A DNA stretch of 64,000 nt. Origin: Blastobasis lacticolella. Its lineage: Eukaryota; Arthropoda; Insecta; Lepidoptera; Blastobasidae. Positions 31,570-41,807 of this stretch are shown piece after piece. The notes under the pieces are model-generated. The model saw nothing but the letters and a program-made list of their open reading frames with translations, was not told the DNA's origin and did no database searches. Each line of letters begins with the position of its first letter. Position 1 is the stretch's first letter. The position numbers and the translations under genes are program-made. The DNA is taken from NCBI GenBank assembly GCA_905147135.1, contig LR990064.1:12604001-12668000 (forward strand). The letters are read 5' to 3'.

Positions 31570-34500
31570 CTAATAACAAATATAGTCATTAAAATAACTA
31601 GGCTTCTTAATGTCTCTCTTAGGTCTAGAGGAATTAATTAATGTTTCTTTTCCTGGCTCAATGTCACTTACTGGAGATTGATTCCTTGCATATGATGACA
31701 CTTGAGGGGAAACATTAGTTAATTTTACAAGGGATTCCACTGGAGATAATGGAGGTGATACTGTAGGATCATTACAATTAGCAATATTTTGAGCTGTACT
31801 CAATGACATATCTGGTTGTATATGCTTATGATTTTCACCATACTCATCATTATTTAGAGGTTTAATATGGGACTGATCTCTCCTATATGATGTGTCATTA
31901 ATGTTTACAAGGTAAGATCTGTCAGACAGCACACCCGTTATGATTCCTGGTGTCCATGTTTTGTTTAATGATGGTTGAAGTTGAACTGTAACAGGTTGTC
32001 CTATTTCAAGAGGAGTTGCTTTCTTTGCTCGTTTGTCATAAGAGTGCTTTACGATTTCTTTCTTTTTAGTGATATCATCTGAGACATTTTGTACAACTCT
32101 AGGTTTTAGCATATCTTGTATTATTGGTAAATACCCTCTAGTTCTTCGAGAGTACAGTCTCTGCACTGGACTGGTGTTTAATTTGTTAGGAGTATTTCTC
32201 AAACATAGAAGACTCAGCCAGAAATCTTCTCCATTCTCATTTGATTTTAATAGAAGTCTTTTAGCAATTTTTACAGTGGCTTCTGCTTTTCCGTTTCCTT
32301 GAGGATGATGTGGTGAAGACGTTACTTGTATGAAGTTCCATTGATTAGAAAATTCTGTAAACTCTTGATTGACAAAGTTGGTACCTCCATCAGTCACAAC
32401 AATCTCAGGTATACCATGCCTTGAAAAATTTTTCTTACAGCATTCAATCACCGATCTCGCTGACAGGTCTTTCAAGTTATCTATTTCAAAGTAATCAGAG
32501 TAATGGTCTACGGTAATCAGGTACTTGACTTGTCTACCATTGCATGTGAAGAAGAAAACATCCATTGACACTATCTGAAACGGATAATCAGGTACCCTAT
32601 GACTTTGCATTGTCATTCTTTGTTGACTTGGCTGAAATTTAACACACACAGAGCAGTTTTTTATAATTTCTTTGATGTCACAAGACATGGAGGGCCAATA
32701 TATAGCATCTCTAGCCAATTTAAGAGTGTTCTCTATACCTGAATGCGCCTTATGTAGTTTGTTTAACATGATTATACGAAGTGACTCTGGAATCAGTATA
32801 GACTGATTTTTTAAAATAAGACCCTTGTGCATTGTTAAATCTCCCTTAAGACTGTGGTAAGGTTTCAGTGCATCTGGTATATTTCTTGCATATTTTGGCC
32901 ATCCATGCTGTATATAATCTTTTAACACAGTAAGATTGATATCTTGTGAAGTTGCTTTCTGTATATCTTTTATGCAATTATCAGATATTGGTAAATTTTC
33001 TATGGGGTTGACTCTCTCAATTATTTTGAATATTTTCATATCCTTTGATTTATCTATATCTTTGCACTCTAAATAAAATCTTGACAGAGCATCTGCCATA
33101 ATATTGTCTTTTCCGGGCACAAACTCTAACTCCAAACAATACCTTTGTAGAATTAAGAGCATGGACTGTAGCCTTTTAGGTGCAAGGAGCAAAGGTTTCC
33201 TAAAAATATTTAGAAGTGGTTTATGATCTGTTTTGATTACTGTTTTTAAATTTCCAACAATATATTGATCAAACCTGGTACAGGCGAAGACAACTGCTAA
33301 TAATTCTTTCTCTATTTGTGCATATTTTCTTTCAGTGGGAGTCAGACGTCGCGATGCATACGCCACCGGCTGGTTCTGTTGGAATAGAGCCACCCCCAAT
33401 GCTCCTTCGCTGGAATCACATTCAACAATCAATGTATCATTTTTGTCAAAATATTTTAATGTTTTTATATCACTTATTACAGATTTCAGCTTTTCAAACT
33501 CTTTTTGTGTACTCTTATTCCAAATCCATTCAGTTTTATCGTGAGTCAGCTGTCTCAAATGTGAGGACTCTGCACTCAAGTTTGGAATAAATCTACTGAG
33601 GTAAGTCACAACTCCTAGAAATCTTTGAAGCTCCTTTTTATTTTGTGGAGTAGGTATATTCATAATTGCTTCTATCTTATCAGGATCTGGTTGAAGGCCT
33701 TTGTTTGTGAAAATATGTCCATAATATTGCACTGATGTCTGGAGTAATTTGGTCTTATCTTTATTCAACCGGCAATTAAATTTGAGCAGCCTTTCCAGTA
33801 AATTCTCTAAATTTTTGTTGTGATCATGGACGGCTTCAGACATACTGTCTCCCACTCCATAAACAAGTAAATCGTCTACCAAAGCTTCAACACCCTTTAG
33901 ACCTTGAATTATTTCAGACATTTTAATTTGGAAATAATCTGGAGCTGATGATATGCCAAAGGGAAGAACTTTCCACCGATATCTACCAAATGGTGTCCAA
34001 AATGTTGTTAATTTGCTGCTTTGTTCAGACAAATTTAAATGCCAGAAGCCCTTCTTGACATCAAAGGTAGAGAATACTTTTGCACAACCTAATTCAGGTA
34101 AGATTTCATCAACAGTTGTGAATTGGTAGTTAGGCCTTTTCAAAGCTTTATTTAGGGGAATTGGGTCAAGGCATATTCTAAATTTATCTTTTTTTTTTAT
34201 GATTAGAATATTGCTTACCCAATCTGTGTGATTATCTTCTTTTACTATAATTCCTTCCTCTTGTAATCGTTTCAGTTCATCCTTCAGCATAGGTCGTAAA
34301 GCAACAGGGACACGACGAGCTTTCTGTATTACTGGAGGGACATCTTCATTTATTTCGAGGTTAACTTCTCCTGCGAAACTTCCTCTGCCTGTAAATACCT
34401 GCTCATATTTTTTTATTATATCAATGGTGTGTTGTGAATTACATTTGACCTCCTTACAAAACTTCACAAGGCCCATTTTAGTACATGCTTTACATGAAAG

Positions 34501-35730
34501 AAGTGGAATATGCTTATTATGCACAACTTGGAATGTAACACTATACTTTGATAAATGTTCAGATGTCTTGACACGTAAAATTATTTCTATTTCACCATGT
34601 ATCAAAATATTATGTCCTCCAAAACTGAATAAAGATTTATTTGAAGGTTTCATTTTTTTCTGTATGTAATCCTTTGCAAACATGCCTTCTAAATTTTTAT
34701 ATCCGATCAGGCATTCATCAGCGGCTGTATCCAGTAAGCAGGTAGTTTCGTACCATCCATTTTTATTTATATATTCTATTTTGCACTCTGCTTGGCTGGT
34801 ATTCTTTTTATCCATTATCTTGTTGATTACCTGAATATCAGAATCAGAATCTGATAGACCTGACAAAGAATCTCTATCTTCTTTTAATTCTTTAATTTCT
34901 TTTTTCTTCTTGCACACAATTTGATTATGATTTTTACCTTTACAATTTGCGCATGTTTTACCCCATGCCGGGCAATTTTCTTTTTTGAATATATGATTAG
35001 TACCACAGAACTTGCATTTTCCTTTTTTTTCTTTATTTGAATTATCTGCTATCTTTTTTATTTCAGAAGAAATAGATGATGATGCTGATGTTAAACTTCT
35101 CATTTGCTTATCAGTTGCCTCTGCAGCACGACAAAAATTTACCGCATCATTAAGAGTTAAATTGTCTTTTTTTAGTAACTCTTTTTTTAATGCCATGTCA
35201 GTAATACCAATAACAATATTGTCCCGTAGCATTTCTTCTTTGAATTCTTTGTATAAACATTCTTCGACCAATTTGGCAAGGTCTGAGTAAAAGATGTCAA
35301 ATGGTTCGTTATGTGATTGATGTCGGCTAAGGAACAGATATCTGTTATAAATTATGTTCTTTTTTGGAACCATTTTACCTCCTATTATTTGTAGGATATC
35401 TGTACAGGATTTGTTTTCCCTGTCTGATTGAGTGAAGCCAAAGTATGCATATTTTGTTAATGCCTCTTCACCGATGGCACTAAATAGGCTTACCTTCCTA
35501 GACTCTTGGCTTGGATTCCAAGAGTCCATTTGCGTCGCGCGGCAATAATTATACCACGACACTTCAAACGTTTTAAATGCATCTTCAGGACAAATACCAG
35601 TGTTTATAGGAGCTGGCCACGGTACGTTTATATTTAATTCCGGCTTCGAAAGGCGTGCCATCTGCTGTTGCATTACTTGAAGCAAAGCGGTTTGTTGTTG
35701 GAGAATCTTAGATAAAGCTGTTTCCGACAT
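31570..35730 (-). CDS. Gag-Pol polyprotein, 1386 residues
   Basis: A single uninterrupted frame starting 34 nt inside the 5' LTR edge and ending TAG, so Gag and Pol are fused without frameshift. Gag spans about residues 1-300. There are two zinc knuckles: CX2CX3HX6C (C239, C242, H246, C253), an unusual spacing, and canonical CX2CX4HX4C (C260, C263, H268, C273). The aspartic protease motif is LLDTAADECLIG, D334. Reverse transcriptase is about 470-690, with LPFGISSAPDYFQ and the catalytic VDDLLVYG (D619, D620). RNase H is about 765-885 (D772, EKELLA near 807, TDHKPLL D835, ADALSR D880). Integrase has the zinc finger H993, H996, C1026, C1029 and core D1057, D1114, E1150 (35 residues between the last two). 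The C-terminal extension has no chromodomain that I can see. All catalytic residues are kept, so the protein is probably functional. The Ty3/gypsy class is certain; the lineage within it (mag-like is possible) is not determined. Confidence 0.97.
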   Translation of the reverse strand: MSETALSKILQQQTALLQVMQQQMARLSKPELNINVPWPAPINTGICPEDAFKTFEVSWYNYCRATQMDSWNPSQESRKVSLFSAIGEEALTKYAYFGFTQSDRENKSCTDILQIIGGKMVPKKNIIYNRYLFLSRHQSHNEPFDIFYSDLAKLVEECLYKEFKEEMLRDNIVIGITDMALKKELLKKDNLTLNDAVNFCRAAEATDKQMRSLTSASSSISSEIKKIADNSNKEKKGKCKFCGTNHIFKKENCPAWGKTCANCKGKNHNQIVCKKKKEIKELKEDRDSLSGLSDSDSDIQVINKIMDKKNTSQAECKIEYINKNGWYETTCLLDTAADECLIGYKNLEGMFAKDYIQKKMKPSNKSLFSFGGHNILIHGEIEIILRVKTSEHLSKYSVTFQVVHNKHIPLLSCKACTKMGLVKFCKEVKCNSQHTIDIIKKYEQVFTGRGSFAGEVNLEINEDVPPVIQKARRVPVALRPMLKDELKRLQEEGIIVKEDNHTDWVSNILIIKKKDKFRICLDPIPLNKALKRPNYQFTTVDEILPELGCAKVFSTFDVKKGFWHLNLSEQSSKLTTFWTPFGRYRWKVLPFGISSAPDYFQIKMSEIIQGLKGVEALVDDLLVYGVGDSMSEAVHDHNKNLENLLERLLKFNCRLNKDKTKLLQTSVQYYGHIFTNKGLQPDPDKIEAIMNIPTPQNKKELQRFLGVVTYLSRFIPNLSAESSHLRQLTHDKTEWIWNKSTQKEFEKLKSVISDIKTLKYFDKNDTLIVECDSSEGALGVALFQQNQPVAYASRRLTPTERKYAQIEKELLAVVFACTRFDQYIVGNLKTVIKTDHKPLLNIFRKPLLLAPKRLQSMLLILQRYCLELEFVPGKDNIMADALSRFYLECKDIDKSKDMKIFKIIERVNPIENLPISDNCIKDIQKATSQDINLTVLKDYIQHGWPKYARNIPDALKPYHSLKGDLTMHKGLILKNQSILIPESLRIIMLNKLHKAHSGIENTLKLARDAIYWPSMSCDIKEIIKNCSVCVKFQPSQQRMTMQSHRVPDYPFQIVSMDVFFFTCNGRQVKYLITVDHYSDYFEIDNLKDLSARSVIECCKKNFSRHGIPEIVVTDGGTNFVNQEFTEFSNQWNFIQVTSSPHHPQGNGKAEATVKIAKRLLLKSNENGEDFWLSLLCLRNTPNKLNTSPVQRLYSRRTRGYLPIIQDMLKPRVVQNVSDDITKKKEIVKHSYDKRAKKATPLEIGQPVTVQLQPSLNKTWTPGIITGVLSDRSYLVNINDTSYRRDQSHIKPLNNDEYGENHKHIQPDMSLSTAQNIANCNDPTVSPPLSPVESLVKLTNVSPQVSSYARNQSPVSDIEPGKETLINSSRPKRDIKKPSYFNDYICY

Positions 35731-35753
35731 GACTAAATATTGATTGACTTTTT

Positions 35754-35764
35754 CGCTGCCACCA
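35754..35764 (-). other. Primer-binding site, probably tRNA-Leu
   Basis: Directly next to the 5' LTR, the minus strand reads TGGTGGCAGCG, complementary to a tRNA 3' end CGCTGCCACCA. Eukaryotic tRNA-Leu(AAG/UAG) ends in CGCTGCCA plus CCA as I recall it, so leucine tRNA is the likely primer. Only 11 nt match. Confidence 0.7.
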
Positions 35765-35942
35765 TGTTATATTATTAAAACTCACTGTTTTATAGTAATT
35801 AAACGTATTTTATTCAGACTCCTTCTTTTACAGGTTAGTTTGACGAACCTCAAAACGTGGTTACATAGACGTCAAATCTCTCTGACAGTCTGAGCTGTCA
35901 TAATCATATTTTTATAAATATTTATGGCTTAGCCATCCAACA
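35765..35942 (-). repeat. 5' LTR (178 bp) with promoter
   Basis: Identical copy of the 3' LTR. A TATAAAAA box (complement at 35909-35916) near its start on the element strand is the probable promoter. A short imperfect palindrome GACAGCTCAGACTGTC lies just downstream of it. Confidence 0.93.
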
Positions 35943-35947
35943 TATTG

Positions 35948-36995
35948 TATGGGTGTTTAGGACTCTTTTAATACCTATTTTTGGTTTAACATTTAGGCTG
36001 TGTTGATTTATCTGTCCTCATAGTAAACTAGGTTGAGTGCCACAAACTTATCGGACCCGGTGGCCAAAGCTGAAACTGAGTGTCGCCATTTTGAATTGTC
36101 ATGTCAATTCTAACAACTGCGAGGCTGTCGTCGGGTCAAGTAAATTGATTGCGTGATACTTACTATTTTATGCACACAAAACCATAAGTATGTACACAAT
36201 TTATTACTTGACCTTTGTTTATGCATAATACTTAGTTTTAAGTTTAAAATTGCAGTGCCCGTAAGGGTTCATAATGTTAATGTAACTTATGAAGCAATAA
36301 ATAAATAAATATTAGCATTTTACTAGAGAGTGTTTACAAGAAAAAAAAAAGAGATAAGATTTAATAAAAAGTATAATTAATATCAATCAAATCAACAGGA
36401 AAACATAGGAAAATCCCCGACCATATATACACTCCGCCAACCATCTTGATTAAACCGGCTTTAAAATAAAGAAAACCGCTTCTAAATAAGTTTAACCTTT
36501 CGAGAGTACATTGCCACTGACAGACAAATCTATACGCAGATAAGATTTTTAAATCTAATATTTGGCCAGAGGATTAGCCTCGCTGCCCAGCGAGGTAACG
36601 CGGCCAGCCTTAACCTGTTCCTGGAGACCTTGGTACATTTTTTTATATTATATCATGTTTAGTTTTCAGTACCTATTTAAAATATTTTTATTTATTTAAA
36701 TAAATGCAAACTTACAGACAGAATCCAAAACGTTTACATTTAACATTTAAAAACATAATTCATATTTCATAACAAAAAAAAAAAGATATATAATATAAAT
36801 CAATTGAATCACTACATTAATACAATAAAATTAAATTAAATACATTAAGATATACAGACACATTGACAATTTAATAATAATTTAGGCGTTATTAATAAAA
36901 ATATTTATAGCACGAGAAAATTTACGCAGTCCATCAGCAAAGATATCGACGTCGTGCTTCGAGATCAAATCGCCGAGGAGGACGCGAGCGCGTAT
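35948..36995. other. AT-rich stretch with two repeat scraps
   Basis: 36045-36110 ('gtgccacaaacttatcgg', 'ccggtggccaaagctgaa') matches inverted the right half of the element at 38373-38485. About 36555-36660 ('ggtaacgcggccagcctt') resembles the LINE at 8275-8340. No coding exon. Confidence 0.5.
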
Positions 36996-37105
36996 TGTAG
37001 TGTATAAGGATAAGGTAAGGATCCCTGATACCAGCTGGATGCGGAAAGCACAGGACCGGCCTCTGTGGAGATCTCCAGTAGTGGGCGTCTTCTGGCTGAT
37101 GTATA
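36995..37105 (+). mobile_element. RTE-like LINE C-terminal scrap
   Basis: Encodes TSWMRKAQDRPLWRSP, matching TSWMRKARDRPLWRSL of the minus-strand copy at 43391-43642. Confidence 0.7.
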
Positions 37106-37544
37106 AGAGTCTTTCTTTTGTATTACTTATGGAAATTGTAAAGTGTGTAAATTTTGATGTAACTAAAACTTTACGAGTAGGTAATTGTGCTTAAAATGGT
37201 TACATTTCTAAGCTAATTTTGTCGATGAATTTTCTAAGGGAATAAGTTCAACAACCGTCTGGGTTAGATCACCTTCATAATTTGGTAAAATAGCAAAATA
37301 TAGGCGTTGAAGGTAGTTTTACCTTCCATATAATTTGCCCAGTATTGTTTAGTAGGTATCTGTCTAGACACCATTCATTTAGCTTGAATTCTCATAATAT
37401 GAGTACGTATCATAATACATAATTACACTGCGAGGCCGTAGTTATTCTACGTAATCGAGTACAAGAGAAATTTCACTTTGTAGAGATAGTAGAGGCTTGG
37501 GAGACCCATAAAACATTGGTCTGCGCATGCGCACTGCCCTTTTA

Positions 37545-38195
37545 AGAGAGGTAGGGCATAGCGGGGTATCCCGTTCGAATAGGAGCCGCCCGACCGGGGA
37601 AGTACCTCCACCTTACAGAATACCGCAGCTAAACAATACTCTTTTAAATAGTATTGTGTTTCTGCCGGTGAGTAAGGTCTCCAGTGCTCCATGGGGTGGG
37701 GATTTGGGGAACCGTGGCTTTGGCAGTGCATGCGGGTCTTCTGCTCCTTGGAGTCAGGTGCGGGCCTATGGGGCTAACCCCGTGCCCGGGCGTCCTCTCA
37801 GCCAGGCTATGCCCTGGCTGGTCAAGTAGTGACGCTGTGTTGCGTCATGTAGGTCTCGTCGTGCGTCAGATGGTGATCACGCGCCGAGGCAGCCTTGTAG
37901 AGGAGGGCTTGTTTTGAGCTTGGTCTTATTGATTTCATTTTGTTACAGATGGGGGCTCAGTCCATCTGTCGCATGTGCGCTGGTGAAGGAAGCGGTTGTA
38001 GTGATGCGTGGGCCTCTGGTGGGCTTGCTTTGGCAGTGGAGGGGCATTTACCATTTTGCTGCCAGAGCAACGTGTTATAGAGGCGGGCAACGCATTAGCG
38101 ATACTCTTGGTTTTGCTAATGTCTATAGGCAGTGGTGACCACTTTCCATCGGGTGGCCTGCTTGCCTGTTTGCCTACCGTATGACATAAAAAAAA
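37545..38195 (+). mobile_element. LINE 3' end, longest copy of its family
   Basis: Shares with 59165-59495 the blocks 'gagaggtagggcatagcg', 'ggagccgcccgac', 'ggaagtacctccacctta' and 'tccagtgctccatggggtgg', then the tail 'gaggcgggcaacgcattagc', ending in poly(A) at 38186. Translation of the tail gives GGQRISDT(L), cognate with GGQRIGDSPGVAD of other LINE C-termini here. Frames are broken. It contains an extra 310 bp (37729-38038). Confidence 0.75.
37729..38038. other. 310-bp segment bounded by a 12-bp direct repeat
   Basis: GCTTTGGCAGTG ends at 37728 and again at 38038. The related copy at 18765-18965 reads straight through this junction without the intervening sequence. The segment is GC-rich and unlike other repeats in view. 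It could be an insertion with target duplication, or ancestral sequence lost from shorter copies by recombination between the repeats. Confidence 0.6.
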
Positions 38196-38372
38196 CCTGG
38201 CACAAATTTTTTATCTTTTTAGTGGCCCTGCGACTTTTTGATCGGAGCTCAGGAGGAGTAAGCGGAAATACATACAGACAGATAGACAGACAGACGTGGT
38301 AGCGATTTTTAATCAAACCTCTACCACAAGGTGAGATTTCTTTATTTATTCGCGATGTAATGTTGGTAAACT

Positions 38373-38485
38373 GTAGAGTGCCACAAACTCATCTGAACCT
38401 GTGACGACGTCGCTGTTGTTGAGAACATGATGACATCACTTAGTTCCAGTTTTGGCCACCGGGTCAGATAAGTTTGATGTGGGAA
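38373..38485. mobile_element. Repeat M, short inverted-repeat element
   Basis: Left end 'gtgccacaaactcatctgaa' and inverted right end ('ggtcagataagtttgatgtg') form imperfect TIRs. A partial copy lies at 36045-36110. Confidence 0.55.
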
Positions 38486-38659
38486 ACAGATCGTAACTGT
38501 CATTTTAGGCGATGCCTAGGAACTAAGAATTGCCCAATCCACTTCCTAACTTTAAGCTATACTTAACGGCGATAGTCATTTCCTAGCGGTTGGTGAAATG
38601 TATATTCATCTTAAGCAATTATTAACTTTTAGGCATCGAATTTAGGCGATTCCTATGTA

Positions 38660-38768
38660 CGACGACCAGAGTAGTTCAGTTGATTAACATGCCGGACACC
38701 ACGCAGAGGTCCCGTGTTCGATTGTGTTTTTTGGGGCTAGATGGCGCCATGTGAATTTGTCCAAGCAT
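38660..38768 (+). mobile_element. SINE-B copy with internal deletion
   Basis: The tRNA-like head ('cagagtagttcagttg', 'gtgttcgattg') is joined directly to the 3' end 'ggggctagatggcgccatgt'. Confidence 0.75.
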
Positions 38769-39077
38769 ATTTATATATAATTTATGTTATATTTAGTGAA
38801 GGCATTAGATTCCTAGACATTAGATAACAACGGCATAGTTCAAGTTGGAATATAATAACATTCCAGCACAAAAGCTAAATGTTCTTAACTCTGGAGCTGG
38901 AAGCAAATTTACTTAGGTTATATTGAGATGAGTATAAGTCAGAGGAGAGAGCGTCTTCGCCATTACTATGAATAACAGATAATTTCCATTAAATTGATTA
39001 TTTACCATATTCGTGATTAAGTTGAAAGAAATTAAATGATAACTATTGCCATTTAAAATTTACTGTTAGCTTCGTTT

Positions 39078-39330
39078 TTGAACTCCGCAAATTACGTGTG
39101 GAACAAATATCTGGCCATGCCGCCCCTGCCGGGCACGGGAAGGAGAGGCCGGCACAAGAAGCGACGGCTTGACGTCGTCAAAAATAATATGCGTGCCAAT
39201 AAGCTCACCACCGAGGATGCCGAAGACCGAGCGAGGTGGGCCAGGAGAAGCAGGAGGGCGGACCCTGGGCCCTCGCGTGCCGCACGGGGGCGCAACCGGG
39301 ACACAACGCCAATAAGATGATGATGTAAGG
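39078..39330 (+). pseudogene. RTE-like LINE C-terminus and 3' end with (GAT)n
   Basis: Encodes GRRGRHKKRRLDVVKNNM, NKLTTEDAEDRARWARRSRR, ADPGPS, ending before a GATGATG tail. This is the closing region of an RTE-type ORF2. The 3' end ('gggccctcgcg ... cgcaaccgggacac', 'aacgccaataagatgatg') closely resembles the 3' end of SINE-D, e.g. 54508-54566. GC-rich against AT-rich flanks. Related pieces: 57985-58070 and 58550-58665. Confidence 0.8.
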
Positions 39331-39960
39331 TCCGTTTTGTGAGACAGAGCCTGTCATTTTTGAAAACCTTTTAAACCTTCGTTTTTGTACTGATTTTAGT
39401 TTCGTTGTTTATTTTTGGTAGTATTACAGCTATTATCAGGCTACCTTCCTTATTGTGTAAGGATTATAGTTCATGGCACTCAATAGTCTCTGTTCTAAGG
39501 TCTCTTCTAAGCCCTGTGAGATACGAGCATGTGTCCCTCCGTGTGTATTATTTTTATTTCATATCTATCACTTATTTTCAGTGTGACCGATAGTTAAACA
39601 GATTCACAGTATTACTACATCAGTCTCCATTCCCTTGCGGCCTGTATCCCGCAGAAAATTTAAACACAAAAATTATAACCAAACCAAAGTACAATTCCCC
39701 CATTTCATACCCGAGAATTCACTGATAAGCCAGGGGAGACGAACCTAAACACGCTCAATCTCGTAACTCGAGCGTTCTAGGTAACAGGATATTGCTACGA
39801 CCAACAGTTCCGCTCCCCTGACGCGCCACAAAGACGGGACTGCCTTTGTCTTAAACGCCACGATATATATTTCTAGACACCGAAATCAGCTAGTCTTTTA
39901 CACTAAGATGGGAATTTATTTCCTCCTTGTAGATGATGCTCAAGAGGAGATCAAAAGAAG
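39331..39960. other. Nothing recognised
   Basis: Non-coding; no repeat or exon could be named. Confidence 0.5.
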
Positions 39961-39964
39961 CGCT

Positions 39965-40465
39965 AGTGGCCTGATGGTTACGGGGTCCGACTGGTAATAC
40001 TGACGTTCATAAGTGTTGGAACACATTGGAACCTAAACTGAATATTGACTGAATTTGTATTGGTACCTCGAGGTTCTAGTGTGGCCATGTACCAAACATG
40101 GCCACACCAAAAACTTACATAAGTCTTTTCTGAGTTATGTACATTAGTTGAACCCTAACCGATGCTCATAGCAGCATAGATAATGGAGGATAGGAAGAGG
40201 TGGCGATCTCTGATGTCGGAGGCCAAGATCCACTTCGTGTCGCTGAGCCAGCGCAGTAAGAAACCGATGCTCTTACGGTGAGGGAAAACATCGTGATAAA
40301 ACCTGCACACTGTGCGACTGTGTAACCATTATCCAATCTGATCAGCTTCCAATGTTAACAGGATCGCGGTGGTCAGATGGCAGTCGCTCCACTGTAATTA
40401 CCTGATCTGCCAAGATCATGGTCAAGGCGACTCTGGAAGCCCGCGGGAGCACAACTGGGATATTA
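39965..40465 (+). mobile_element. SINE-D copy with internal insertions
   Basis: Head near 39968 ('ggcctgatggttacgggg'), body 'ttctgagttatgtacattag' at about 40128, then an extra ~90 bp before 'gaaaacatcgtgataaaacc', and the 3' end 'gcacaactgggatattaatg'. The region 40000-40110 carries a GTGTGGCCATGT inverted repeat. Confidence 0.7.
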
Positions 40466-40552
40466 ATGCCAAGATGGCCAGAGGCTGTTCAAGAAGGAAG
40501 ACTGGCTATTGCTCCAACGACAAGACAGTTTGATTCTTAAATTAGTGAAAAC

Positions 40553-40748
40553 TAGTGAACCCGGTGCGACTTCGTTCGCATACACCTACTTTACCCGTTT
40601 TTTCTTGCTCATAAACCTTCCTCTTGAATCACTCTTTCTATTGTTGAAAACCGCATTAAAATCTGTTGCGTAGTTGAAAAGATCCAAGCGTACATAGATA
40701 CATAGGGACAGACGGCGGGAAGTGACTTTGTTTTATACTATGTATAGA
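40553..40748 (-). mobile_element. Non-autonomous Helitron-like element (196 bp)
   Basis: On the minus strand it starts TCTATACATAGTATAAAAC after A and ends CTAG before T, with a subterminal GCGAACGAAGTCGC block. Same family as 7152-7363, and similar along its whole length. Confidence 0.8.
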
Positions 40749-40749
40749 T

Positions 40750-41140
40750 AGAACCATGTGAGAGGCTCCTCCTAAAAATTTGTAGCCTTTGGTGTATCAT
40801 CATAGTTTACATTTAAACAAAAACATAATTTAATAAAAAATTACTCTTTTTTACTTTTTCTCTAGCTATTTCGTTCAGAAACAATTTTAAAATCGCTCAC
40901 GAAGATGCCGATGCCGCGAAATTGTGGTAAAAAAGTAAAATAAAAATGGCGATCCCATAAAAACTCCTTCGTCTGTTTATTGTTCTCCCAGTCCGGTTTA
41001 AATTGGGCGTAAATAATTTTATTGTGGCAAGCGATAAATTATTTATTACTTTTATTACAACTTATACTTTTACGCCGACAATGGTTAGTCAGAATTTTGT
41101 TTGCTTTCCACCTAGGTACAGTTCAACGACTGGAGAAATG
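40750..41140. other. Nothing recognised
   Basis: AT-rich, non-coding. Confidence 0.5.
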
Positions 41141-41146
41141 AGCGTG

Positions 41147-41250
41147 GGTTGCCGAGTGGTTTAGGTATTCGACTCGTTAGCGGGTGGTGCCGGGTTCGAA
41201 CCCCACTGCGGCCATATACCAATTATTCTTTTCTGAGTTATGTACATTAC
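41147..41250 (+). mobile_element. SINE-D 5' fragment
   Basis: Good tRNA-like head: A-box region 'gttgccgagtggttta', B box GGTTCGAACCCC, then 'tctgagttatgtacatta'; truncated 3'. Confidence 0.8.
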
Positions 41251-41389
41251 GTACTTACTACTAATAAGTATTTTTCAAAGAGTTTTCATTGAATTCAATG
41301 CTATGTCTATTTTTATTGATTTTCAACCCCCGACGGAAAAACAGAGGTGTTAGCGTGTATATAATACTCATGTTTTTTTTATACCACTA

Positions 41390-41530
41390 AGGTGGCAAAC
41401 AAGCTTGCGGACTGCCTAATGATAAGCAGTCACCGCAGCCTATGGACGTTTGCAATACCCACGCGTTGCCGACCCCGTAAAAACCATTTAACCCATTTCT
41501 TGAAGAACTCCATGTTGTACTTATATGAGA
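41390..41530 (-). mobile_element. LINE C-terminal fragment
   Basis: Complement of the 'gtacaacatggagttcttcaag' family segment through 'gcttgtttgcca'; same family as 11360-11690. Confidence 0.7.
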
Positions 41531-41807
41531 ATTCAAGCTTAATGAATGGTGTCTAGACAGGTACTTACTGGACAATGCTGGGCAAATAATATGGAAGGGA
41601 CACTACCTTCGACGCCATTATTCCTTCCAAATTACGAAGGTGACCTAACCCAGACGGTATTTGAACTTATTCCTTTAGAAAATTCCACTACAAATTAACA
41701 TAGGCACCTATATTACAATTACAGGCACAATTATTGGCATAAGACTTAATTATCATCTAATTCCTGACAGTAACAACGCATCTACGTGGTGAGTACGACG
41801 TACGACG

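Larger units (their letters stand above)
31355..35942 (-). mobile_element. Complete Ty3/gypsy-type LTR retrotransposon (4588 bp)
   Basis: Two 178-bp LTRs, identical at every base by my comparison, enclose one long Gag-Pol frame read on the minus strand. The element ends TG...CA and is flanked by the 5-bp target duplication TATTG (31350-31354 and 35943-35947). A primer-binding site adjoins the 5' LTR; the segment before the 3' LTR (31533-31569) holds only a short purine run (AGAGAA on the minus strand), so the polypurine tract is weak. The domain order protease, RT, RNase H, integrase places it in Ty3/gypsy. There is no env-like frame. All parts needed for retrotransposition seem present, so the copy is young and possibly still competent. 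Confidence 0.96.

Noticed and set aside
33318..33590. Plus-strand frames inside the LTR element (also 32069, 34424, 35012)
   Set aside because: Antisense shadows of Gag-Pol.
31355..35942. Endogenous retrovirus with an envelope gene
   Set aside because: No frame follows Pol before the 3' LTR (only about 37 nt), so it is a plain retrotransposon.
37527..38138. GC-rich open frames suggesting a host gene
   Set aside because: They lie within a LINE 3' end that recurs at 59165-59495 and 18765-18965, with broken frames.
39092..39304. Arginine-rich minus-strand open frame
   Set aside because: Antisense of the RTE-like LINE C-terminus on the plus strand.
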